Source: Rhodeus uyekii (lineage: Eukaryota; Chordata; Actinopteri; Cypriniformes; Acheilognathidae). Taken from it: a stretch of DNA of 64,000 nt. The position numbers and the translations under genes were made by a program. This document shows, in pieces, positions 23,920-36,690 of the stretch. Position 1 is the stretch's first letter, and every line of letters starts with the position of its first letter. A model generated the notes under the pieces. The model was not told the DNA's origin and did no database searches. It was given only the letters and a program-made list of their open reading frames with translations. Location of the stretch: positions 652,001 to 716,000 of the forward strand of contig JAWRVZ010000030.1 of the NCBI GenBank assembly GCA_037043235.1. The letters run 5' to 3'.

Positions 23920-24137
23920 CCGTATTTTCCGCACTATAAGGCACACCTAAAAGACTTCTCAAAAATCGGCCGTGCGATAATGGATTGCATCGATAATGCT
24001 TCCGTTACCTTTTTTTGTAGACCATATGCTTTAGCATGCGTCTTATAATACAGTGCGCCTTATGTGTGGATTAAGCACACAAATAGACCCATAATGCGCC
24101 TTATAATCCGGTGCAATTTATGTTGCGGGGAATACGG
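23920..24137. mobile_element. short MITE with CCGTATTTTCCGCAC ends
   Basis: The left end CCGTATTTTCCGCACTATAA and the complement of the right end CCGTATTCCCCGCAACATAA match in inverted orientation. 'cctta(ta)ata' and 'gcgcctta' phrases repeat internally. A TA lies at the left edge. About 218 bp, non-coding. Confidence 0.72.
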
Positions 24138-24169
24138 TGAATGCATTATTGACTGATGTGCTTGTTCCT

Positions 24170-24800
24170 CAAAGGGCCCAATGTGTCCTTTAATGTTGCT
24201 AGCTAACGACCCTGAGATTTACCCTCTGACTGTGTTCAACGGCATTGTTCTTCACGAACGATGACATTTCCACCTGGGTTCACAGACACGGAGGGATTTT
24301 CATATGGCTACTTTCCACCAATCCAATCTGTTAGGGCAGCTCAGCTCTTAGATAAGGCAATGAAAACAGGCTCTGATGTAAGGCTATGAAGCCATTTACA
24401 GTCCTCTATTATGCTGGGATCCTTCGCTGAGGCTTCCTGGATACACAGAGCTAATGTTTAACAAGGAGCTTGTGAAACCCTTCTGGCAGATGACCCATGA
24501 CGGTGAATGAATCACTGCACTCAGGTGTTGGAGCTCTGCGCCTGTAGCCGAAGGGGCAGACTGGCTCCTCCAGGGCTAGCTGTATTTGCATAGATAAGCC
24601 TTCCCTTTTGATGCTTAATAGTTTGGTTATTGAAGGAACAGACACCGTTCGTGAAGATGAGAAGCTGGAGATAAGATAAGAAAGCCTTGGAAAGCAGACG
24701 TGGTGCTGATATTACAGATACAGCAGGGGAAAGGGAAGCTCTGCACTAAAGCACAAGTCATTATTCACTAGTAATTAAACTTTAGGAGGCTAATACGTGT
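24170..24800. promoter_or_regulatory. candidate conserved non-coding element with octamer and GATA motifs
   Basis: A long stretch without repeat signature. It includes ATTTGCAT at 24584-24591 (the POU octamer on the minus strand) directly followed by GATAAG at 24593-24598. An enhancer role is speculation. Confidence 0.3.
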
Positions 24801-25036
24801 CGGTTGCACTTTCTATAAGGTTTTCGTGATGCTGCTTTTACCACGATCAAAGAGAAGCCTAGTTGTGCATTGCTGTCGCGGATATAGACATGCGCAGTGA
24901 CGATTAAAAAGGCACCGATCACATGAACAGCATGAAAAGCAAACATATATATGCATTGAAGGAACTTTATTATTACATTTGGTCAAATTTACTCTAGCTG
25001 TCAAACGTTTCGGATTGATTTTGGACAAAGTCCCCA

Positions 25037-25677
25037 ATGCTCACCATGCCTGCATTTATTTAATTAAAAATACAGTAATATTGTGAAATAAAAGAACTGT
25101 GCATTTTAATATATTGTAATTTATAACTCCAGTGTCACGCGATCCTTCAGAAATCATACTAATATTCTGATTTGCCACTCAAGATTATTATCAATGTTGA
25201 AAACAGTTGTGCTGCTTCATATTTATATACGGAAAGCGAGTAAGATTTAAAAAAAGAAGAAGAATTGTATTCTTGTATTCAGCAAGGACACATTAAGTTG
25301 ATAAAAATTGACAGTAATGAAAGGATTTCCATTTCAAATGAATGCTGATCATTTGAACTTTCTATTCAGGAATCCTGAAAAAAATTGTATTACATTTCCA
25401 AATTAATATTAAGCAGAAAAAACTATCAGCATTGTTAATTTATCATAAATCAGATGTCATAATAATAATTAGGCACCATATAAAAAAAACTGAGCAGCAA
25501 ATCATCATATAAGAATGATTTTTGAAGGATCGTGTGACTGAAGTCTGGAGTGTAATAAATGGAATAAGTTACATTTTAAAATATATTAAAATAGAAAATT
25601 GTTCTTTCAAATTGTAATAATATTTCACAATATTTCTGTTTTTACTTTTGATCAAATGAATGCAGCCTTGGTGAGCG
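25037..25677. mobile_element. large palindromic MITE (CTCACCA ends)
   Basis: The left end GCTCACCATGCCTGCATTTA and the complement of the right end GCTCACCAAGGCTGCATTCA match, followed on both sides by 'aatattgtgaaat' and 'agtgtcacgcgatccttcag' (right side 'gaaggatcgtgtgactga'). The whole 641 bases can fold as an imperfect hairpin. A related copy is at 53830-54115. Confidence 0.78.
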
Positions 25678-25728
25678 TAAGAGACTTCTTTCAAAAACAC
25701 TAAAACATCTCAATTATTCCCATTTTTT

Positions 25729-25863
<135 letters not shown>

Positions 25864-25867
25864 AGAG

Positions 25868-26052
25868 AGAGTTTGTTATGGTTTAGAGTTAGTTGCATGA
25901 AATTATACATAATCTATAGTCATTATAATGGTAACTACATGTAACGTGTAACAATGACACTGTAATATAGATTTTTACCTGGTTAGGGTTTGGTTTAGTG
26001 TTAGTTATAAATTACTGTTAAATGTAGTAATGTGTAACTATGTCACCTTCGC
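25868..26052. repeat. MITE fragment (ACACTTTATTTTAAGG family)
   Basis: Internal phrases 'ggtttagagttagttgcatg' and 'acatgtaacgtgtaacaatg' match the full copies at 29821-30025 and 47775-47978. The terminal ACACTTTATTTTAAGG is lost on the left, where the CA array lies. Confidence 0.6.
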
Positions 26053-26055
26053 TTG

Positions 26056-26523
26056 TACACACACACGCACCCCCCCCCCCCACACACACACACATACACA
26101 CAGACAGACTAACACACAGAGACACATATAAACATACACACACACACACACACACACACACTCTCACACAAACACACAGACAGACTAACACACACACTTA
26201 CTCTCACACACACAAACACACACACAGAGACACTAACACACAGAGACACATACAAACATACACACTCACACACACACACACGTACATACAAACATACACG
26301 CACACTCTCTCACGCACACACCCTCACACACACACACACACACCCACTCACACAAACACACAGACAGACTAACACACACACTTACTCTCACACACACAAA
26401 CACACACACACAGAGACACTAACACACAGAGACACATACAAACACACACACTCACTCTCTCTCACACACACACAAACACACAGAGACACGTACATACAAA
26501 CATACACACACTCTCTCACTCAC

Positions 26524-26577
<54 letters not shown>

Positions 26578-26590
26578 ACTAACACACAGA

Positions 26591-26624
<34 letters not shown>

Positions 26625-26656
26625 CACACTCACACTCTCTCACTCTCACACACACA
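26056..26656 (+). repeat. CA-rich variable repeat block with about 184-bp higher-order unit
   Basis: CA repeats are interspersed with 'gacagact', 'cttactctc', 'agagacac' and 'tacaaacata' variants. The run beginning 'ctcacacaaacacacagaca' at 26163 recurs at 26347 and continues to match for about 100 bases, showing a segmental duplication. Reading-frame openness here is a repeat artefact. Confidence 0.92.
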
Positions 26657-26829
26657 GTGCTGGGTAGTAACTGAATAATCAAATTATTCTATAATAATAT
26701 ATAGTATTTTAAATTGTAATATCATCTAATGACAAGTGGTTAATTTGATTTGATTAAATTTGATTTCTTTATCCTTATACATTCCTAATATGTTATATAC
26801 CTGTATATATAAGCCTCGGAAGTAGTATT

Positions 26830-27222
26830 ATTCCATTGATCCGAATCGATACGTTGCAAACAAGTGGGCAAGAAAGAAAGTCTAAGCGAGCCAGTGCTGT
26901 CTCCCATTGGAGGACGTCTCGGACGTGTCCTGTGAGGTCATCCCCATGGATGTGGGAGAAGCTGCGGGATGACGCCACCCTCTCGCTCCGCCCTGCTGCA
27001 AACCCGACGCTCGCGTTCATTTCATTCCTGCTCTCATTCCGAGCATTCTTCGCATCTCTATCGGTGCGTTCACATTCCCGGCCGGCCCCAAAAACACAAG
27101 AATAACTTTACACAGTTTGCAACAAAAAAAAAGCAACAACAACAACTATACAAACCCACACTAGAACAAAACAAAGGGGCCGAACTTACATTTTGATATA
27201 AATAAAGAAAGCGGACGTTAAG
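26830..27222 (+). promoter_or_regulatory. tead1: candidate tead1 promoter / upstream 5' exon
   Basis: The segment is CpG-richer than its surroundings, with an inverted CCAAT box (ATTGG in 'cccattggagg'). Three CATTCC TEAD-binding motifs lie at 27023-27028, 27035-27040 and 27073-27078. TATAAATA lies at 27197-27204. It ends in AAG|GTAAGT, a consensus splice donor at 27223. It is the first promoter-like sequence upstream of the tead1 coding exon. Whether it is transcribed as an exon or is only promoter cannot be told from sequence. Confidence 0.45.
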
Positions 27223-27741
27223 GTAAGTTTGAAGGTAATTAGCCCTTAATGGCTTAAAATCAAATGCTTGTATGGATGAAGTTAAAGCAGGCGAGCAAAT
27301 GCAAACTGTGTTGTGTGATTGTGGCTATTGATAGGCATGTAACAAGAGGGGTCGGGCTCAAAGTATCTTTTCAATGGGATTTTAGTTCGACGTTGCAGCA
27401 ACAGGGTGCTGCTTTCACTTCGTCCACTGACTCAGTCTGACATTGCACGAAAATCTTTGACATTTTTCACATTTTTGCGAAAGAAGCTCGTGCCCCGCAG
27501 TAAGTCCTGCACATTCACACCAGAAACAAAACGCGTCGTTTTGAGGGAGCGTTTTTTCCCCCCTGCTCGGACATTGATTATGTGCATGAAAAGAATTTTT
27601 GGACAAGATGACGGATCCAAATGTTGCTGTTTTCTCCTCCATAGTTGGCTATTTCGGAGCGGTGCACAAATATATCGAGGAGAGACTTGTTGCTCGCGTA
27701 TCTTTGGCGTTTATTCTCCAACTTCTGTTCGGATCTCACCC
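27223..27741 (+). promoter_or_regulatory. tead1: candidate tead1 5' untranslated exon
   Basis: A low-repeat, CpG-containing stretch ending at a perfect GTAAGT donor (27742). A TSS about 30 bases after the TATAAATA at 27197 would fall here, giving a first exon of up to about 510 bases. The exon would splice over about 23.8 kb to the acceptor at 51580. The long ORF at 27406-27855 runs past the donor and has no recognisable domain, so I do not call it coding. No RNA evidence is available. Confidence 0.4.
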
Positions 27742-28556
27742 GTAAGTACGCATTTTGACTTTTCTCCTCTCTTGTTGTATTTGACTTGGGTTGAACTCCT
27801 GGCGTGTTTGTTTACTGATGTCACTGTGGTCGATACATCACATCCTTTGCGTTAATGTCTGCGTCTTTAATTTTATAAACAACAACAACAACAACAACAA
27901 CAGTGCACTCGCACTTAACTTCACAGAGTTGCTCTTGAGAAACTTTACCTCGCAGCTTCAAAGTTTCTCCAAATCCGCTAAATACAATTGTAGCGGTTGT
28001 TGACATTTTGTTTTAATGTATCAGCTTGTTTCAGAAAGATTGCATGGGAGAATCTGGCTGCTATTCCTCTGTCATTTCCTTTGTTGGGATTGCCCGCCCT
28101 GTTTCTTCTGGAGTAATGTCGTGCTTCGGCGGGTTGCATTGACACTTTATAAACGATAACGCCTGTTAAAACACAGTGTGTTTGTTCCAAAGTGTGTGTT
28201 TTAAAGTATCACATTCAGAAACGCTGTTTCATCGCAACAAACGAAACTATGAACGTATAGTAACAGCATAGCTTAGCCTAGCAATTCATCACTAGCTTTA
28301 CCAACTCCACACTAACTACTCATATGCATTATTATTATCCTTTATGAAACCACATATGAATGCATCGCAGCTCCAGAAAAACAAATCGAGCTGTTTGCTA
28401 ATTTTCCTTTTTAAAACCTCACTGTTATTACATTATAATAAACTGTAACTTGCTATTCTTTCATCACAAAGCTTTAAATTAGAGCCCTTGATGATTTACC
28501 ACACAGCAGAAATATAAAAGTAGCAGAAACCAGGGAAAACAGCTGGAAGAATTTAG

Positions 28557-28820
28557 TAACACTTTTATTTTAAGGTGACATAGTTACACATTTCTCACTA
28601 TTGTAATAACAGTTATTTATGATTGCTAACACTAAATCAAACCCTAACCAGGTAATGCTTTATTTTACCTTGTGTTACATGTAGCTACTATTGTAATAAC
28701 TATAAATTATGTATAATTACACGTAACTGACCCTAATTCTATAATGTAGTTAATTAGTATTACTCAGTACGTATTTGAGTAATGAGAATGTAACAAGGGT
28801 CTCTTAAAATAAAGTGTGAC
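28557..28820. mobile_element. MITE (ACACTTTATTTTAAGG family), possibly nested
   Basis: The left end AACACTTTTATTTTAAGG and the right end CTTAAAATAAAGTGT are inverted. An additional internal 'gctttattttaccttgtgttaca' suggests a second copy inserted or fused within it. Confidence 0.7.
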
Positions 28821-29820
28821 TGAAGTACTTTTTACACTGAAAATGTATTGTAATTTTAATAATCTTAATATAGCTGTAATATGACTGACTCAAGCTGACT
28901 ATAGTTACTTAATTAAGTCATTAAGGGTCAGATCACACCAAAATTGTTGCCATTTTACTGTTTTGGCCACTTGAAATGTCATATTTGATGAAGTTTGAGT
29001 TCACATACAAAATTGACAGAAAAGGTTATGGAAACAAATTGATTGTTGCCTTGCACAGTTAGAAATTGCACATTTCCACTTTTATAGTGTACTATGTGAA
29101 TAGTAGCTGTTTCAATTTGTCTTTCTAATGCAAAATGTTTAAACGACTGCCTTTTGCTCCGTTTTGGACTTTAATTCTGAACAGGAAACAGAGATTCTTA
29201 AGGAGTTTCTTTGTAGTGTGTTTTAGGAAAAGACTTCTTTTCTTGCAGTTAATTATTGTCTTATATTTCACATAGGCCCTTTTATAAAGAAGGGTCCGAG
29301 CGGCACAATGTGTTGTTTGTGTTCTCTAACTGGGGCATTATCATGTACTACAGTAAACAGATTGACTTCTATCAGATATAACCGCTGACAAACAGTATCA
29401 CAGTGATGAGATTCAAATCTGCTTGTTGTGTAAAATAGGCATAGCAATAAGTACTTTGTGCTCAGTGCGCGCATAGACCTGTTGAACACGCAGAGAATGA
29501 AACATTGTCTCACACTGAAGCCATCAGTTGATGTTGAACATCTGACTCTTAATCAGATGTAGTTAGAAAACAGAAGGACTTTATCAAAGTATTAGCCACA
29601 TCCAATGGTGTATCAAAAACCATACACCGAAAAATCAGATTGGAAATAATTTTATGACGCAGTGAAAAGTTTCTAACTTAATCTTTAGTTTAGTCGGCTG
29701 TTTGTTAATATATTGCTAATTTGTTTTTCCTTGAGTGTTTTTTTTTTGTAAGATGTGTGTATTCTGTATTATTATCCTATGCTAATGAGGAATAGATTGT
29801 CTTGAACTTTAAATGTGGGG

Positions 29821-30025
29821 TTACACTTTATTTTAAGGTGTCTGTGTTACAGTGCAATTATGCATTTAAGTATTGAATAATATTAATTAACTGCATATAC
29901 TTACTATAGGGGTATGGTTTGGAGTAGGTTTGGTTTAGGGTTAGTTGCATGTAATTATTAACAATTTATAATATTCCTACAGTAACTACATGAGTAACAA
30001 GGACACTGTAAAATAAAATGTTACC
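29821..30025. mobile_element. MITE (ACACTTTATTTTAAGG family)
   Basis: TTACACTTTATTTTAAGGTG on the left and 'acactgtaaaataaaatgtta' on the right are inverted copies. The interior 'tttggtttagggttagttgc' is shared with 25868 and 47775. Confidence 0.78.
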
Positions 30026-30029
30026 AAAC

Positions 30030-33000
30030 GTGGTTCAAAACATTTTGAGGACTGTTGATAGATGGATTCAGGCAAACCAGCACTTCCTCTGATCTTCATA
30101 TTGTGTAAAGCTTCTCTAATAATAAAAGGCACATTTGTATGTCATTGTAATCCCTAATGCTCAAACATTATTAATTGATTTGAGTTGGGTAAATTTAAAT
30201 CAAATTAACTTTAATGAGTATTTAGAACTTTCTTTTTCTTTTGAATTCACGAAATGGACACATTTTAAGTAGTCTGAATCGAATCACTGTTTTTGAACTT
30301 TGTTTCTTTTAATTTTATACAAACTTACATTTAACTATTTCCCAGCATGCTTTGCTGTGACACTAGAAAGGGAGACTAAATGCGTAAAGTATTTGTCCAA
30401 GATTAATGTTAAGTGGGAGATTTAATAGTGTTTTAATTTAAAAGAGTCTAATTTTAGCTTGGTTTAATGTTCTATATTGGCATACCGATTCAACAATTGC
30501 TATGCTATCAAAACATTCTGCTACCAGTTAGCAAGATAGCATTTACTGCATTAGCTAGTTAAGCTAGCCAAGTTTCCGATACTAAAAATATTTGAGTTGA
30601 TATAACATTATAATTTAAAGTTAAATGTATGCTTTAGCTTACTCAAATATTTCAAGTTTAGCGTAATTAAAATATATGAGTACAAATAAATAATCTACCA
30701 TTTCTGCTAATTAAAACTTTTCATTTCTTGACTTAAAAGTTTTGATGGAACTGCTTACCTCAATAGTTTTGTCAATTTATTCGGGCTCGCAGTGTACACA
30801 TAGATCAGAACATGTCAGATAAAAACTCTAAATGAGTGAAACTACTGTTTTGATTTTGGAAGGAGTGTGTTTGAAACTGTTTAGCTTTGCCAAAGTACCA
30901 CATTGCCCTTTCAAACTACAGTCTCTGTTAAGGAAAATCGCATGTCACTGTCCATAAATAATGAATTTGAATCAGGAGGGAAAAAGATTAATTTCAATAC
31001 TTTCTGTTTCAGTGGTGCTCTCCGGCGTGGCTCAGGAAGAAAGCAGTCTTTCAGTTGTGAAATGAGAAGAGAATAGGTGCATTGCTCAGACATAGTGGAT
31101 TGGGTTACCTCTGGGAATGGAGGATTGTGGGGGAATGGGAGCGCACAGAGAGAACCTATTGTTTTTCCTGTTGCTGAGCTGGGGAGGAGTGTGTGTGAGG
31201 CTGTTGAATTGTATAAGGCAAACAGTTTTGTGCTCAAGCAGACATCTGGATTAAACCCTTTCTGCACCTGTAGGAAAAAAGAAATGCAATTATGAACGGT
31301 TGCTCTTGCGTTTACTGCTCAGGGAATCCAGGCTAATACTGTTCCCGTCATTCGCTGTCCAGGCCGAGCTATTGTTATGCCAGCAACAGGCGGCAGCGGC
31401 CGTGGCACCATATGGCCCATGTATGCTCCAGATAAGATATCTCTTCACTCAGCTTATCAATGGCATTTTAAATTGCGTCATATTTGAGTCGCTAACTTTC
31501 AGTTGGCCAGCATAGATGAGTTTGTTCCAAGTTGTTTCTTTTAAAAGGATAAAAGATGAAGTTTTGCTGAAGTCGGAGAATATCCTAGTCTGACTGACAT
31601 CCTGCACTCTAAACAATAGCGTTTCCTCGGTTTGTATGTTCCCATGTGGGATGTTAGCTGTGAACTTTGTGTACCGTTGAGTGACTGTAATGGAAATCAG
31701 AGGGGGTTGGAATATCTAGCACATTCAAAGGAAATATTTTTAGTTGTAAATCAAAATCATGTAGCTTATGGGTCATTCGCCAGCATAAACCCTCTTTTGG
31801 GATTAAAAAACTACTGTCAAGATTTAATAAAGGCACGTAGTGATAAATTAGCCCTGAAAAGGCATGAAAGGGGTTGTTATTGCAGCTGAACTTATTGCAT
31901 ATGCATTTGTAGGCGTTTCCCTTTTTTATGGGAGGAGCGTATTTAAATGAATCATGCAAGGTGATTTACTAAGGATTGCGCTAGTCAATTTAATGGTATT
32001 TGCGCCATTATTTAACTCAAAAAAACATGTCATAAACCAGGAGTTAATTGGTAGATTGCGGAAATTATCTTTAATTTTAGCATCGATAGAATGTTCCAGT
32101 CTCGGCTACGCTTTTTTAGAATTGCGCTCTCGTGCAAATTTGCCCTGTTTAGTAAATCTGGCCCGTGGATCTCCATGAGGATGTGGTCTACTGCTATCGC
32201 TCTACTTTTGGAAACATTGCATCATTTTGCTGAATCATTGCTGAAGCTGTGTTGAATCAAGCCGAAATCAGCAGTTATTCTTAATTGAACACCTGGCACA
32301 TTGAAAACAAATGATTCTAGCATTCTCTCTTAGCATATGTTCTCTCACATGTTGATGTTTTTATTGACTGCATGTGATTTATGTTCAGTCGGTGGGCAGT
32401 GTGGAACAAATAGGTTTATAATGGCGACACACTATGAAATAGGGTTTACCTCAACAAGGCTACAACAGATATGAACGAACCGCACAAAAGTGCCTTTGCC
32501 ACTTCTAGAAGCAGCTAACTCACTTTGCTGTGCTCTGTGGTCAGGGGTAATGTGAACTACTAAACTCTACCGGGAGACAGACCAACACAAACAGCCACGT
32601 CCTGTGTGTTTTACTCTTCATAGGAATCATTTCCTATTAGAATCTATCTGTGGTCAAACAGGAATCAAGATTATCGCGGGAGGGGTAAAAAAAAAAATCA
32701 AAGCCATGAAAAATTCTACATTTGTGAGGTACTGCATTTAATGGTTAGCATAATAGCAGGCATATGCTAAAAAGGAATTCCTTTCGTATTATATTGAGTG
32801 AATTCAAGGAATATTCTTGTCTCTTTTCTCGAGCGCATTCTTCAAGTAATGCAAACAGCTGTTGGAAATAAAGAGCTGAGCAAATCAGATGCTGTTTTAT
32901 ACAAACCCAAGTATTGGTCACTCTTTACTGATTGATTAACTTAACAAATGTTTTTTATGGTCTTTGGATGGATCCTTTGGTTTTGTCTGTAAAAATACAA

Positions 33001-33660
33001 CGTTTTGAAGAAAATGAATCGCATACGTTGGATGGAGAAAAAAAGGATGCGTGTCATAATGGTTGAAAGCTGGTTATTAACATCAAACTTGTCAAAGTTG
33101 GACTCTTACAGTTAGCTACCGCGTGCATCAAAACCACAGTGACTGTTTAAAACAAATTATACAAATCAGCGTCCATCGTGTATTGTTCTTTGTTCACTAA
33201 TTACATCTTTTTCAAACTTAAATTCAGGGGATGCAAAACTACTGCCACCTTTTTTAATGTGTCAGTGCTAGAATTGTTTATATGAGTTCACATCAACTGA
33301 TTTAAGTTGTGGTTTTTTAAAGTCAAACAATGCACCGTTTCCTCTAAAGGTAAACTGATTTAAAGTCTGGTTTTCTTTCCTATCAGATTCAACTCATTGT
33401 CGGTTGTCATATTCATGTTTGTAGGGAACCGTATCAATTATCAGTGAGAAGTGTGAAGTTAAACACCACCACACTAAAAGAACTAAAGATTTTTTAGCTT
33501 AGTTTTCAACGCTAACTGAACAAATTAACATGAAATAAATATAATTTCATAACACCAACCCAATACTATGCCAATAGCACTGAAATTTTCTTTCTTACTG
33601 TAATACCCACTTGATACCACGCAAAAATTCATGCCACTAAACAGTTTTTTATATTAAATT
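30030..33660. other. tead1 intron 1 / intergenic, no gene recognised
   Basis: No splice-bounded coding segment was recognised. Short ORFs (30911-31267 minus, 31632-31889 plus) have no domain. The block 31070-31520 lacks repeat signatures and contains GC-rich stretches (for example 'caggcggcagcggccgtggc'), and might be a conserved element. Confidence 0.55.
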
Positions 33661-33665
33661 ATTAG

Positions 33666-33830
33666 CTTTCCTGTAGCTCAAACAGTAGACAGTGGCGCTT
33701 GCAACGCCATGGTCATGGGTTCGATTCCCAGGGAAAGCAAGAACTGATTTGAATGTCAATGAATGCAATGCAAGTCGCTTTGGATAAAGCATCTGCCAAA
33801 TGCAAATTATAATAGTCCTAAATAAATGTA
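33666..33830 (+). mobile_element. tRNA-derived SINE, full length
   Basis: The head has an A-box-like TAGCTCAAACAG near 33674 and a perfect B box GGTTCGATTCC at 33718-33728. It is followed by 'cagggaaagcaagaactgat' and the tail 'gtcgctttggataaagcatc'. Pol III-type internal promoter; non-coding. Related copies are at 42768-42935 and 63461-63607. Confidence 0.85.
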
Positions 33831-34429
33831 ACAATAATATATATTTTTAAATATATTATTATGCTTATTTCTTAAGTTCTAAGAAACTATTAATTTAAAC
33901 AGTTGCTTCAAAAAACTAAAACTAAATAATAACTTAAAATATATAACATTTTTAAAGTTTGTTTTTAATTACCTTTTAAAAGGTCTCTTCTGTCTCTTTT
34001 AGTCTCTTCTGATTCCCTGCATTTGGTTTCATAGCCTTTTTTGAATGCTTTCTATAAATAAATGTCGGGCTGCATGATATTTGAAAACGCTGAGATTGGA
34101 AATTTTATTTTTCTGCAATATATATTGCAATATGCAAACAATTTCACCAGGTGACCTGAATAGCTCTATTTGGAAAGAATTTGGAAATAACTATTTGGAA
34201 CTGATTTTGTAGGGGAGTGAATATGCATAGAAAATAGTAATAATAATAATTTAAATAAATACAATATAACAAAGATACAAATGAAGTAAACAGTGCTTTA
34301 TGTTTTTCAGGTAAATCTACCAGTATTAAGGTACAGAAATAAAAAAATCAAATAAAAAATAACACTGTATAGTCGTAACTGTACTAATTAAATGTAGATC
34401 ATCTTTGTTAAATCTACAAAAGTTTTTCT

Positions 34430-34800
34430 CTTAGTCTTTTGTTATTTGATTGACATTAATGACACAGACAGCAGCAGGAACATTAGGCTGCTGTCACTTT
34501 AGGACCGAATGCACTGATCTAATAAGATGATACATATCTTGTTTTTTCTTTCAATTCTTTACATTCATGTTAGCCCTAAGCGACTGCGTTTATTAAGATA
34601 CTTACAGAGACGGGCATTTTAACATACTTTTCCGTGTACGTGTCCAATTAGCACAAATATAAGTGGAAGAGAACGGAATATGGTGTTCATGTGCTGTTTG
34701 CGCGACTTTGTGCTCAGAAAATAGCGTGCAAATTCAGATTTGAGCTCTCTTTTGAGTCTTCTTGCGCTCATATGGTATAAAATCTCTTGACCGTTTAAAC
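34430..34800. repeat. dispersed repeat shared with 48540-48830
   Basis: 'gacagcagcaggaacattag' and 'gctgctgtcacttta' recur at 48556-48590, and 'gtcttcttgcgct' recurs near 48800. GACAGCAGC and GCTGCTGTC form a 9-bp perfect hairpin stem in both copies. Class unknown. Confidence 0.55.
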
Positions 34801-35235
34801 TGATAGGACAAAAAACACATTCAAATGATAAACTTTCAGTCTATGATGTTTACGAGTCACGTATGTTTCTAACAGTGGTGGCTGGTCCGTACGGATCAAC
34901 TATGATCCCTATACTTTACATTGTGCATACTGCGATGTGATGCATTGCAATATCAATGGTAAAGTGATATGTTGTACATTTCTTTTAGTCTAATCGTAAT
35001 TTCTGCTGACGCTGTATTATGGCAAATTCTGATTTGATGATTCCCGCTTGGGTTATCGGTTCAGCGGCAGCGGTTCAAATTTGTATCATATCAATGACCG
35101 GTAAATAATTTTGGGGGGTTTTCACATTACTGAAAAATTCAGGTTGGATTTTAATCAGAATATAGTTCTTCTTACATGCATTTTTCATGTCTCACATTTT
35201 GCAATTGGTCAGGCTCTTTTTTTGTGTGAAAATCA

Positions 35236-35240
<5 letters not shown>

Positions 35241-35281
<41 letters not shown>

Positions 35282-35282
35282 C

Positions 35283-35350
<68 letters not shown>

Positions 35351-35362
35351 GCATGTATGTAT
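35241..35362 (+). repeat. (CT)16 then (TA)n compound microsatellite
   Basis: 32 bases of CT pass directly into about 85 bases of TA/CATA. Confidence 0.97.
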
Positions 35363-35694
35363 ATTTATACTAACATAGGTTAAATTAAGTGTTCATTTGC
35401 TGCTTCTAAAAATTTGTTTAATCTTGTGTTACAACCAGAAACCAGTAGTCTGGAATCTGAGCACGACCCACGGTACATTGATTCTCCAAGGGAATAACTG
35501 AGTGTGGTCTGCTGTTTAGTTGTAACAACAAGCCCGTAAAGAAGCCGAGGTAAATTGCCACCAAAATGAAAAGCTGGCTCTTAGCCACTGACGTCATGTA
35601 AGTAAATGTGCTTCAGGAGAAATGCCATAAAATGACTGCCAGCTACGGAGCACACTTTGGTCTTGACGACCATTTCTGCAAGTGCTATTCATGT

Positions 35695-35715
35695 CCCCCC
35701 CCCCCCCCCCCTCCC
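35695..35715 (+). repeat. poly-C tract
   Basis: A run of about 17 C, then TCCC. Confidence 0.95.
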
Positions 35716-36399
35716 AAAATTGAAATCAACATTAAAAATTATGATTGTCAACAGCGGTAGTGATTGTGATGGATTAATATGCTCACAGAAACCACTTTAG
35801 TTTGATGTTTAACTGTCACATGATTGTTCTCTATATAAACATTGGTAATAAAAGAAATTTTCTACGAATTCAAAAGCATTTTTGCTTGTTGTTAAACCTG
35901 AAAGGACTAGCAAGTCCAGTTCCAACATTTTAAAGTTATAGCCTTGTAACTCAAACCAGATGGAGGGCTTAGTCATTTCAGTCGAAGAAAATGTTGGTAC
36001 AAATGACATCCGAACAACTTGGAAAAATCAAACAAACAGTAATTCTGAAGCACTTATGCTTTTATATCTAACAACATTGTGCCCTTCAGTCGTCTTTGGC
36101 TTACAAAAATGTTGTATATTCTTATTCAAGCAAGTTTTTCCATGACCAGACACATGTGAAAAGCAATCTCTGATCCATGAATCATTAGATGAGTCAGTTC
36201 CTGAAACCGCCATAAACCTCCAAGTTCTTGGCCACAGCTGAAAGCAGGAAATCCAGACTTCAATAACTTCCTTTCCCAGAGCTGGCCACGCTAGTGGTTA
36301 GTTCACTCTGTTCCTTGCTAGCGATAGGAAGATGTACGCCTGTGGAACAAAGACACTCAGTCACTTCATTTACTGAAACTGTTTATAATTTGTGGCCTG

Positions 36400-36690
36400 T
36401 ATTCAAATGTCGAGCGTCCAGGATCTCTGGCACCGTATTCTGTTCTTCTTCGTCGTAATAAATCCCTTGCAGGCCTTTCATTAATTGCGGCTGCATTGTT
36501 ATCATGAGCGGCGGAGGCCAGGCAGATTCCCTTTGCCTTGGAGCTGGCCTGGATTATACAGACTTTAAGCTACCTCTGAACATTAGTATGCAAAGTGAAC
36601 CTGCTCGATGAGTTTGAAATCTTGCTGTAGTGCGGCCTTCAGCTTTGTAAACACCGCTTAACCTCTCCAATGCCTTATGCAAATACTAAG
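36400..36690. promoter_or_regulatory. candidate conserved non-coding element with octamer
   Basis: A repeat-free stretch ('attaattgcggctgcattg', 'gcggaggccaggcagattcc') ending with ATGCAAAT at 36677-36684, the POU octamer. An enhancer role within the tead1 intron is inference. Confidence 0.3.

Noticed and set aside
26040..26682. Open frames rich in Thr-His or Cys-Val on both strands
   Set aside because: Direct translation of CA/TG repeats; not genes.
27406..27855. 149-codon open frame near the putative tead1 promoter
   Set aside because: No recognisable domain, crosses the strong donor at 27742, and lies where a 5' untranslated exon is expected.
33666..33740. Possible functional tRNA gene
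   Set aside because: The B box is perfect but the cloverleaf is not intact, and the unit continues into a SINE tail found at several sites.
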